Shown here: piece by piece, positions 1 through 5,303 of the stretch
Layout of the letters: each line of letters opens with the position of its first letter
How positions within the stretch are numbered: the stretch's first letter is position 1
Assembly (NCBI GenBank): GCA_016203345.1
Contig: JACQMZ010000085.1
Coordinates: 1-5,323 of the forward strand
Reading direction: 5' to 3'
Origin: Candidatus Woesearchaeota archaeon
GTDB taxonomy: Archaea > Nanobdellota > Nanobdellia > Woesearchaeales > ARS49
Length of the DNA stretch: 5,323 bases
Program-made: the position numbers and the translations under genes
Notes under the pieces: generated by a model
Databases searched by the model: none
Told to the model about the DNA's origin: nothing
Seen by the model: only the letters and a program-made list of their open reading frames with translations

Positions 1-88
1 GAGAACTTTGAATAACTATCAAATTTGTCAAAGTTCTCAATAGAACCGCTTTGAATCCGCACAATATGACGGGTTATTCAAAGCTCTC
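1..88. repeat. Cluster of TTTGAAT-type inverted repeats (two hairpins or one long one)
   Basis: Four related arms lie in the order plus, minus, plus, minus: 1-16, 28-38, 48-56 and 73-88. Arm 1-11 is the exact reverse complement of 28-38 (11 bp, 16-nt loop). Arm 48-56 is the exact reverse complement of 76-84 (9 bp), extended by CCG 57-59 against CGG 70-72. Alternatively, 1-16 pairs with 73-88 with one mismatch, so the local and long-range folds exclude each other. The block begins at the stop codon of the minus-strand gene (88-90) and would be its 3' untranslated region. There is no T-run typical of an archaeal terminator. It could be a 3'-end structure, a protein-binding operator for a gene further left, or the edge of a small element; the sequence does not decide. 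Confidence 0.7.
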
Positions 89-1119
89 TATCCCAAGTCC
101 AGCCGCCTGAATCGTTCAATTACATGATCCACGTCACTTGTACCCGTCACAGGATCTTTTTTTATGCCAAGCTTCGCAGCCAACTCCCGCTGCAAACCAG
201 TCACTGAACCGCTGCACAAGCCCTCGTAGATTTTTCTCAATTCCTTCTCATACTCTGCCTTCAGCTCAGCGCCCTCTTTCCGCACCTTTTCAACATCAAA
301 GTGCGCACGCCTAACATCCTGTTGCCCACGCGCCACTTCGCCTCTCAACTGCGCAACCAAACCCTCCAACTCACGAACCCTGCCATCACCTGCACTCGCA
401 ACACTTGGCTGTGAAGCAACAACGCTTGAAAAATTTTCGCCGACGTGGACTACCAAGCGAGCACTGGTTCTACTGCCGTAGACGCTGTGACCATCGGCGC
501 CGACGATATCATAGAAACCTCTTAAGCTGCCAAGAACCACAGGCCAGACTGTCAGAAATCCCTTAGGTACACATTCAAGGACAGATGACGTAAGAAAATA
601 TAGAGATGACTCAACAAATCCGAAAGTGCTCATATGTGCTGCATATGGTTCAGACAATTTTTCCATCAAAGCAACTACTTTATCGCTACAGCCAAACACA
701 GACCTGCCATTCACAGCTCGTGTTTCCAATCGTATTGGAATGTCAGTCGGCGCAGGCACAACGCGACCCGACGCAATGGCACGCTCCAATGCGCGACTCA
801 CAATAGGATCACTCGCCGACACCATACCTCTCACACCCGCCATTACCAAACTATCCGAAATAGCATCATCAAATGCAAGCATACCCTCTTTACCATCAAT
901 CGATCCGCCCAACACCGCCGTACGCGTAAAAACACGTTCTCGTCTTCCCCCTTCCAAACGATACGCAACCTCCTCCTTCACACTCGGCCAAATCTCACCC
1001 GGATGCCTCGCGCGCAGCAACGCGTCAGAAAGAGTATTGTGCCGGAAATACCCCTTATACAACACGTGCTCAAAACCAGGCGTATCAACGATCTGCCCGC
1101 CATCAACATCAGTAATCAT
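88..1119 (-). CDS. Protein of unknown function with C-terminal coiled coil (343 aa)
   Basis: I do not recognise the family. From the ATG at 1119 the product is 343 residues, with no signal peptide and no clear membrane helix. The first 230 or so residues read as mixed alpha/beta soluble protein (N-terminus ITDVDGGQIVDTPG). Residues about 247-300 are rich in Glu, Arg, Lys, Ala and regularly spaced Leu/Val and should form a coiled coil, followed by a short helical tail ending RFRRLDLG. The frame stays open up to an ATG at 1203, but that start lies inside the intron of the adjacent tRNA and its first residues would be read from the tRNA 3' end. I therefore take the first ATG after the tRNA. A TTTTTAA box centred 27 nt upstream of 1119 and the lack of a Shine-Dalgarno sequence fit a leaderless mRNA. 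TTG starts at 1164 and 1131 are less likely alternatives. A long plus-strand frame over the same DNA is Ser/Thr/Pro-rich and looks like a shadow. Confidence 0.75.
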   Translation of the reverse strand: MITDVDGGQIVDTPGFEHVLYKGYFRHNTLSDALLRARHPGEIWPSVKEEVAYRLEGGRRERVFTRTAVLGGSIDGKEGMLAFDDAISDSLVMAGVRGMVSASDPIVSRALERAIASGRVVPAPTDIPIRLETRAVNGRSVFGCSDKVVALMEKLSEPYAAHMSTFGFVESSLYFLTSSVLECVPKGFLTVWPVVLGSLRGFYDIVGADGHSVYGSRTSARLVVHVGENFSSVVASQPSVASAGDGRVRELEGLVAQLRGEVARGQQDVRRAHFDVEKVRKEGAELKAEYEKELRKIYEGLCSGSVTGLQRELAAKLGIKKDPVTGTSDVDHVIERFRRLDLG

Positions 1120-1142
1120 GCAAGAGAACAAAGTATTTTCGC

Positions 1143-1149
1143 TTAAAAA
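1143..1149 (-). promoter_or_regulatory. TATA box for the coiled-coil protein gene
   Basis: TTTTTAA on the minus strand is centred about 27 nt upstream of the ATG at 1119. That is the archaeal TATA-to-start distance, so transcription would begin at or next to the start codon. It sits just after the tRNA oligo-T terminator, so the two minus-strand genes are probably separate transcription units. No clear BRE is visible upstream. Confidence 0.5.
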
Positions 1150-1162
1150 GGTGGTGGAGAAC

Positions 1163-1167
1163 AAAAA
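1163..1167 (-). terminator. Oligo-T terminator of the tRNA gene
   Basis: The minus strand reads G-TA-TTTTT-G immediately after the tRNA 3' end at 1170. A short T-run right behind a tRNA is the usual archaeal termination signal and supports the tRNA 3' boundary chosen here. Confidence 0.55.
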
Positions 1168-1169
1168 TA

Positions 1170-1284
1170 CGCCGCGGCTGGGAGATTCAACCCAACGGTT
1201 CATGCTGCCGAAAGGTATTTGAACCCAGACACCCTTGCGGGTACGGCGGCTGAGGCCGTCGCCATACCTTTAGGCGACCGCGGC
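1170..1284 (-). tRNA. Intron-containing class II tRNA, anticodon CAG (Leu by anticodon, Ser-like body)
   Basis: Removing 1184-1217 gives an 81-nt cloverleaf. The acceptor stem is GCCGCGG (1284-1278) with CCGCGGC (1177-1171), 7 bp and perfect. The D-arm has GCC/GGC with a short loop containing GG. The anticodon stem ACGGC/GCCGT (1259-1255, 1247-1243) is perfect. The variable arm ACCC-GCAA-GGGT (1242-1231) makes this a class II tRNA. The T-stem CTGGG/CCCAG (1228-1224, 1182-1178) is perfect, and the rejoined T-loop is the canonical TTCAAAT. CCA is not encoded. The loop is CTCAGCC, so U33 is present and positions 34-36 are CAG, decoding CUG. Position 73 is G (1170) and the D-loop is short, both typical of archaeal tRNA-Ser rather than tRNA-Leu (A73), and C37 and C38 are unusual. 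The gene could be a functional tRNA-Leu, a serine tRNA with a changed anticodon, or a decaying copy; the perfect stems argue against decay. The amino acid charged is uncertain. Confidence 0.85.
1184..1217 (-). other. tRNA intron in the T-loop (position 59/60) with bulge-helix-bulge junction
   Basis: This is a 34-nt intron. The precursor folds as: T-stem (outer helix); a 4-bp central helix TTCA (1223-1220) with TGAA (1189-1186); a 3-nt bulge AAT (1219-1217) on the 5' side; a 3-nt bulge TCT (1185-1183) on the 3' side; and an inner helix ACCT (1216-1213) with GGGT (1193-1190, last pair T-G). CGG (1210-1208) with CCG (1198-1196) then extends the intron hairpin, closing a 9-nt loop. Cutting between the second and third base of each bulge, as the archaeal splicing endonuclease does, leaves exactly TTCAAA + T, a standard 7-nt T-loop. 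Structure and product agree independently. Introns outside 37/38 generally need a broad-specificity splicing endonuclease. Confidence 0.88.
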
Positions 1285-1308
1285 GTGCTCGGTCATTGAC
1301 CAGAGCAC
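1285..1308. repeat. Perfect hairpin abutting the tRNA 5' end
   Basis: On the plus strand GTGCTC GGTC (1285-1294) pairs with GACC (1298-1301) and GAGCAC (1303-1308) around an ATT loop, with a single bulged A at 1302, for 10 bp in all. It ends exactly one base before the tRNA 5' nucleotide at 1284. From the tRNA TATA box, transcription should start near 1305, so the whole pre-tRNA leader could be this hairpin. In the other direction, the hairpin is followed by a T-rich pyrimidine tract (1310-1331) and resembles a terminator for plus-strand transcripts, although no plus-strand gene lies upstream to need one. Confidence 0.7.
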
Positions 1309-1327
1309 GTCTTTCTTTCTTTTTTCT

Positions 1328-1334
1328 CTTTAAG
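1328..1334 (-). promoter_or_regulatory. TATA box for the tRNA gene
   Basis: CTTAAAG on the minus strand is centred near 1331, preceded by ACA and followed by an A/G-rich stretch. A start about 26 nt downstream would fall near 1305, at the base of the hairpin flush with the tRNA. No better TATA-like element sits at the distance needed for a start at 1284 itself. Confidence 0.45.
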
Positions 1335-1424
1335 TGTCTATCTGACCAAATTCCGCAAACTTTCCGGCCGTACAACAAGTGAGTGGACAGTATCTTGCCG
1401 CCTAAATCGTTAGTCACCCGCAAC

Positions 1425-1433
1425 TATTTAAAT
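1425..1433 (+). promoter_or_regulatory. TATA box for the 262-aa protein gene
   Basis: TATTTAAAT is a near-consensus archaeal TATA element centred about 25 nt before the GTG at 1454, so the mRNA is probably leaderless and this supports the GTG as start. It also contains an ATG (1432) that opens only a short out-of-frame reading frame and would not be transcribed. Confidence 0.65.
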
Positions 1434-1453
1434 GAACCATAGTTTGTCAAAGC

Positions 1454-2242
1454 GTGGCAATAACACTTCAAGACTACCAACCAATTGTTGACAACTCTGT
1501 TTACGCGCGCAAAGTAAGTGGAGAGAAGCCCGGCATTGCGCTTGTTTTCCTCTCAAGACACACCAAGCCCACTGAAGAGCAAATCTTAGCCTACATCCAA
1601 GACACAGCCAAAAGAGTAAGCGGCGCAGCAAATCTGATTGTTGTTGGAAGTGCTGCCCGTCAGGACAGGACTCCTCTTGAGGCAGTGCTCCTGAAACTCC
1701 CCCTGCCTGTTCTCGAACACGTGGCAACAGGTCGACCAGACTGCACGCAATTCCTCCGGCAACACATGGATGATCGCGCACGGCGGCAAACCCCACAACA
1801 GTACGTGACGATTGGTTACGGCACACTGCCTGAGGCGGGCTTCACTCCAGGACAAAACGAAGCACATTATACGGGAGAACTCGCCCAGGAAACAAAAAAA
1901 GGAAACGGCTATGGCCGCGCTTGGGACGTGGAGCTCTTGATCGAAAACGATCTCTTGCCAGCAAGTGAAGACATCAAGATCATGCTCAGGCACCAGACCA
2001 CCCGTTCGCGAACGCTTGTCGTAACACCAGACCAATACGATGCGAACGATATCTCTGACGCGTTCCGAGCAGTACGTGCAGGACTTGACAAGCCCGAAAC
2101 ACTGAGTCAAATCCCTGATCGCTCAGAGATTATCCGTGAATTGTTTGCACTCGATCCAGTGGTTGAACTATTCAACTTTATTATGCAGTCAGTCATGGAA
2201 CAGCAACAGGCGCAAGCACGCAAACTTCGACCGCAGTACTAG
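1454..2242 (+). CDS. Protein of unknown function (262 aa, GTG start)
   Basis: I do not recognise a family or catalytic motif. The product is soluble, without signal peptide or membrane segment. Residues 27-34 (GIALVFLS) and 59-66 (ANLIVVGS) look like buried beta strands flanking a helix, as in an alpha/beta fold. Residues 186-193 (RTLVVTPD) form another strand, and the C-terminus from about 223 is helical and ends in a Gln/Ala/Arg-rich stretch. The middle (about 95-155) is polar with several His, Tyr and Gly. The GTG is chosen because a strong TATA box lies about 25 nt upstream and no in-frame ATG is available nearby; there is no Shine-Dalgarno sequence. The gene is divergent from the tRNA. 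It is followed 96 nt later by the helicase on the same strand, but a separate TATA box in the gap suggests independent transcription, so a shared function is not implied. Minus-strand frames over the same DNA are Cys-rich and look like shadows. Confidence 0.75.
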   Translation: MAITLQDYQPIVDNSVYARKVSGEKPGIALVFLSRHTKPTEEQILAYIQDTAKRVSGAANLIVVGSAARQDRTPLEAVLLKLPLPVLEHVATGRPDCTQFLRQHMDDRARRQTPQQYVTIGYGTLPEAGFTPGQNEAHYTGELAQETKKGNGYGRAWDVELLIENDLLPASEDIKIMLRHQTTRSRTLVVTPDQYDANDISDAFRAVRAGLDKPETLSQIPDRSEIIRELFALDPVVELFNFIMQSVMEQQQAQARKLRPQY

Positions 2243-2261
2243 CCAGTCGCACAACCACTGG
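2243..2261 (+). terminator. Weak stem-loop after the 262-aa gene
   Basis: CCAGT (2243-2247) begins right after the TAG stop and pairs with ACTGG (2257-2261) across a 9-nt loop. There is no T-run behind it. It may mark the transcript end, but a 5-bp stem of this kind can occur by chance. Confidence 0.25.
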
Positions 2262-2279
2262 ACATTCACGGACAACAGC

Positions 2280-2287
2280 TATAAAAG
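2280..2287 (+). promoter_or_regulatory. TATA box upstream of the Lhr helicase gene
   Basis: TATAAAAG is a good archaeal TATA element. Its centre predicts a transcript start near 2309-2310, giving a leader of about 30 nt before the helicase ATG. The other promoters in this window place the start at the start codon itself, so this gene differs. The leader has no Shine-Dalgarno sequence near the ATG. Confidence 0.5.
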
Positions 2288-2308
2288 GTGACAAGTTCTT
2301 TCCAAGTA

Positions 2309-2326
2309 ATGCGGTCAAGACTCTAA
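2309..2326 (+). other. Possible leader mini-ORF (5 codons plus stop)
   Basis: ATG CGG TCA AGA CTC TAA starts exactly where the TATA box at 2280 predicts the mRNA 5' end, and stops 12 nt before the helicase ATG. A leaderless peptide MRSRL would be read first. It may be chance; an ATG at this distance is the only support. Confidence 0.15.
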
Positions 2327-2338
2327 ATTATTTTCAAT

Positions 2339-5212
2339 ATGGAGAATAAAATATCGTTCGTCGACAAGCCATCGACACCTGTTGAAGTAGAGACCATTCT
2401 GAACCCGTTAGTCCGGCAGTGGTTCACATCAAAATTTCCGTCTTTTTCACAACCGCAACTCTATGGCGTACTGCCAATACATCAGCGAGAGAACATTCTG
2501 GTCAGCGCACCCACAGGAGCAACAAAAACACTCACTGCCTTTCTTGCGATCCTGAACGAACTTGTAGACCTGTCCCAGAAAAAAATACTTGAAGACCGAA
2601 CGTACTGCATCTACATTTCCCCACTGAAAGCGCTCAACAATGACATCCACAAAAACCTCATCGAGCCGCTCAAAGAAATGGAAGAGCTTGAAAAAGAAAA
2701 ACTCAACATCCGCGTTGGCGTCCGCACAGGAGACACGTCACAAAAAGACAAAGCCGCCATGCTCAAGCACGCCCCGCACATCCTCATCACCACGCCGGAA
2801 TCGCTTGCCATTATACTTGCGTCGCTGAAATTTCGAGAACACCTGACAAAAGCAGAGTGGGTCATTATTGACGAAATCCACGCACTTGCAGAAAACAAAC
2901 GCGGCACACACCTGGCGCTCTCTCTCGAACAATTGCAACACCTGTGCGGGCATATAGCGCGAGTCGGACTCAGCGCCACAGTCGCACCCATCGAAGAAAT
3001 AGCCCAATTCCTTGTGGGACCTCACCGCACGTGCAAAGTTGTAGACGTCCAATTCCAAAAACACATGGACATCAGCGTACTCAGCCCAGTCCAAAACCTG
3101 ATCGACACGCCATTTGGAAAATCGCACTACGCCATGTACAAACTCCTTGATGAGCTCATCTCACAGCACAAAACAACCCTCATCTTCACCAACACCCGCG
3201 CGGCAACCGAACGAGTGGTTGACAACCTCAAAGAAAGATTCCCAAAAAAATATGTTGGCAACATCGGCGCACACCACGGCAGCCTGGGAAAACGCCTGCG
3301 CTTTGACATCGAGGAAAGACTGCGCAAAGGCGAACTGAAATGCGTCGTGTGCTCAACCTCATTGGAACTCGGCATAGACATTGGCTACGTTGATCTGGTC
3401 GTCTGTCTCGGCAGCCCAAAATCAGTCGCGCGATTCCTGCAACGGGCCGGACGCGCAGGCCACCGCCTGCACCAGACCATCAAAGCACGCATCATCGTCA
3501 TGGACCGCGACGACCTTGTCGAATGCGCCTGCCTTGTCAAGGCCGCACTTGAGCGCAAGATCGACAAAATTCACATCCCCACAAACGCCCTCGACGTTCT
3601 TGCCCAACAAATCGACGGCATGGCCCTCGAACAAGTGTGGAACGAACGCGAACTCTACGACTTGATCCGGCACAGCCACCCTTACAAGGACTTGAAGTAT
3701 GAAGACTACAGCCAAATCCTTAACTACCTGGCAGGCAAATTCGTCGACCTTGAAGACAGGCACATCTACGCAAAAATCTGGCGCGAAGACGGCAAGATCG
3801 GCAAAAAAGGAAAACTCGGACGCGTCATCTACATGACAAACATCGGCACCATTCCAGAGGAAACATTCATCACAGTAAAAATCGGCGACCAAACCATCGG
3901 CATGCTTGACGAAGGGTTTCTTGAAAAATTACGGCCAGGAGACGTGTTTTGCCTTGGCGGCGAAACGTACAGCTTCAAATTCTCACGCGGCATGGTCGCA
4001 CAAGTCAGCGCCAGCGTCAACAGACCACCCACCGTACCGTCATGGGCATCAGAAATGCTGCCGCTCAGCTTTGATCTTGCGAACGAAATTGGCAAATTCA
4101 GGCGGTTCATGCTGGACAGGCTCAACGCAGGCAACTCAAAAACAGACGTGCTGAAATTCATCCACGACTACCTCTACGTCGATGACAACGCCACAGAAGC
4201 AATCTACTCCTACTGCAAAGAACAGTTCGACTACTGCCAAATCCTACCAAATGACAAAGTCATAGTTGTCGAGCATTACACAGACGAAAAAGACAAAAAA
4301 ATCCTGTTCCACACCTTGTTCGGCAGACGCGTGAATGACTGCTTGTCACGCGCGACAGCGTTTGTCATTGCCAAAATGCTCCACCACGACGTCGAACTCG
4401 GCATTAACGACAACGGATTTTATCTCAGCGGCGTTCCCAAAGCAAAAATCCTCGAAGCGTTCAAGATTCTCCGCGCAGACAAACTCGACATGGTTCTGGA
4501 AGCCGCGATCGACAACACAGAAGTGTACAAGCGGCGCTTCAGGCACTGCGCCACGCGGGCATTCATGATCCTGCGCAACTACATGGGACGCACCAAACGA
4601 GTCGGACGACAACAGGTCAGCTCCATGATCCTCATGAGCGCACTCAAAAGAATTGATGCGAATTTTTGCGTGCTCCGCGAAGCAAAAAGAGAATGCTTGC
4701 AAGACGTGATGGACATTGACAGCACGAAAAAAGTAATCAGTGCCATCGAAAATAAGGAGATCAGGATTGTCGAAATCGAAACAAAAACTCCAACACCCTT
4801 TGGATTCAGCCTCGCACTCCAGGGATTTGCAGACGTCCTCAAAATAGAGGACAAAGTAGAATTCCTGCGACGCATGCACCAGTTAGTGCTTGCTAAAATC
4901 GGCAAACAGGCACTGCCTGTTGAAGACACCAACCCCTACGACGACATCTGGCAACGCGAAGAAGAACAGCGACAAGCACGGGAAACAGACGCGAAAGTCA
5001 TGCTGTTAGAAGACGCCAGACGCGCAGTACACACCTTACGGCTCCCGCGCGACTATTTGGAATGCATGTATTCCCTTATCGAAGGCGAACGCAAAGGATT
5101 CAGGCCAGATTTTCTTGACTGGGTTGAGAAATTGTTCAAGGGAGCTGTGCCGCGGGCGGTAAGTGACAATCTGGCAAAGTTTTTGAAGAAAGTGAAAGAA
5201 GAAATTAAATAA
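2339..5212 (+). CDS. lhr: Lhr-family superfamily 2 ATP-dependent helicase
   Basis: This is a 957-residue large helicase-related protein, close to the usual archaeal Lhr size and complete at both ends. Lhr proteins are 3'-to-5' nucleic-acid translocases linked to DNA repair and RNA handling in the cytoplasm. RecA domain 1 carries motif I APTGATKT (57-64), Ia SPLKALN (94-100), the Lhr-typical RTGDT (129-133), Ib TTPES (151-155), II DEIH (178-181) and III LSAT (211-214). RecA domain 2 carries IV LIFTNTR (281-287), HHGSL (312-316), V with LELGIDIG (342-349) and VI QRAGRAGHR (368-376). A winged-helix and beta-barrel region (about 400-620) follows, then a DEAD/H-associated type domain (about 640-830) with LFGRRVND and later TPFGFSL, and a charged helical tail (865-957). 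The ATG at 2339 is kept because the conserved N-terminus needs nearly all of the sequence. The oddity is Walker A: the glycine before the catalytic lysine is Thr (T62). Conserved leucines in motifs Ia and VI are encoded by CTG, so CTG reads as Leu here. Confidence 0.95.
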   Translation: MENKISFVDKPSTPVEVETILNPLVRQWFTSKFPSFSQPQLYGVLPIHQRENILVSAPTGATKTLTAFLAILNELVDLSQKKILEDRTYCIYISPLKALNNDIHKNLIEPLKEMEELEKEKLNIRVGVRTGDTSQKDKAAMLKHAPHILITTPESLAIILASLKFREHLTKAEWVIIDEIHALAENKRGTHLALSLEQLQHLCGHIARVGLSATVAPIEEIAQFLVGPHRTCKVVDVQFQKHMDISVLSPVQNLIDTPFGKSHYAMYKLLDELISQHKTTLIFTNTRAATERVVDNLKERFPKKYVGNIGAHHGSLGKRLRFDIEERLRKGELKCVVCSTSLELGIDIGYVDLVVCLGSPKSVARFLQRAGRAGHRLHQTIKARIIVMDRDDLVECACLVKAALERKIDKIHIPTNALDVLAQQIDGMALEQVWNERELYDLIRHSHPYKDLKYEDYSQILNYLAGKFVDLEDRHIYAKIWREDGKIGKKGKLGRVIYMTNIGTIPEETFITVKIGDQTIGMLDEGFLEKLRPGDVFCLGGETYSFKFSRGMVAQVSASVNRPPTVPSWASEMLPLSFDLANEIGKFRRFMLDRLNAGNSKTDVLKFIHDYLYVDDNATEAIYSYCKEQFDYCQILPNDKVIVVEHYTDEKDKKILFHTLFGRRVNDCLSRATAFVIAKMLHHDVELGINDNGFYLSGVPKAKILEAFKILRADKLDMVLEAAIDNTEVYKRRFRHCATRAFMILRNYMGRTKRVGRQQVSSMILMSALKRIDANFCVLREAKRECLQDVMDIDSTKKVISAIENKEIRIVEIETKTPTPFGFSLALQGFADVLKIEDKVEFLRRMHQLVLAKIGKQALPVEDTNPYDDIWQREEEQRQARETDAKVMLLEDARRAVHTLRLPRDYLECMYSLIEGERKGFRPDFLDWVEKLFKGAVPRAVSDNLAKFLKKVKEEIK

Positions 5213-5244
5213 AGTACCTGATTAGCATTCCTGTGGGTACGAAA

Positions 5245-5281
5245 TTTCCGAATTCGCCGCTCTTGCGGCTCATTCAGGAAA
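5245..5281. repeat. Extended stem-loop downstream of the helicase gene
   Basis: GCCGC (5256-5260) and GCGGC (5265-5269) close a TCTT loop. The stem continues outward through a 2x2 TC/TC internal loop to GAAT (5250-5253) with ATTC (5272-5275), and past one bulged A to TTTCC (5245-5249) with GGAAA (5277-5281): 14 bp in total. It starts 33 nt after the helicase stop codon. There is no T-run after it, so it is not a standard archaeal terminator. It could be a 3' untranslated structure, an operator or part of a small RNA. Confidence 0.6.
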
Positions 5282-5303
5282 ATTCACAATATTCTTGGTG
5301 AAT
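5282..5303. repeat. Second, weaker inverted repeat near the right edge
   Basis: ATTCAC (5282-5287) pairs with GTGAAT (5298-5303) across a 10-nt AT-rich loop. It follows the previous stem-loop directly. The 6-bp stem could be chance or an operator half-site pair for a gene beyond the window. The remaining 20 bases hold nothing recognisable. Confidence 0.35.

Noticed and set aside
626..1222. A 198-codon plus-strand frame opposite the coiled-coil gene.
   Set aside because: It is Ser/Thr/Pro/Asn-rich, low in structure, lacks a promoter and runs into the tRNA; it is best read as a shadow of the minus-strand gene.
1250..1255. Selenocysteine tRNA with anticodon TCA, because of the TCAG in the loop and a possible 6-bp D-stem (GTCGCC/GGCGAC).
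   Set aside because: Placing TCA at 34-36 breaks the anticodon stem and removes U33, and the acceptor/T-stem is 7+5 rather than the 9+4 of archaeal tRNA-Sec.
1170..1284. tRNA destroyed by integration of a mobile element at its T-loop.
   Set aside because: Only 34 nt separate the halves, both are intact, and the junctions form an exact BHB that restores the T-loop; an intron explains this fully.
1187..1423. A 78-codon minus-strand frame covering the tRNA and its upstream region.
   Set aside because: It overlaps the tRNA, hairpin and both promoters, and its basic Arg/Lys-rich composition reflects non-coding DNA.
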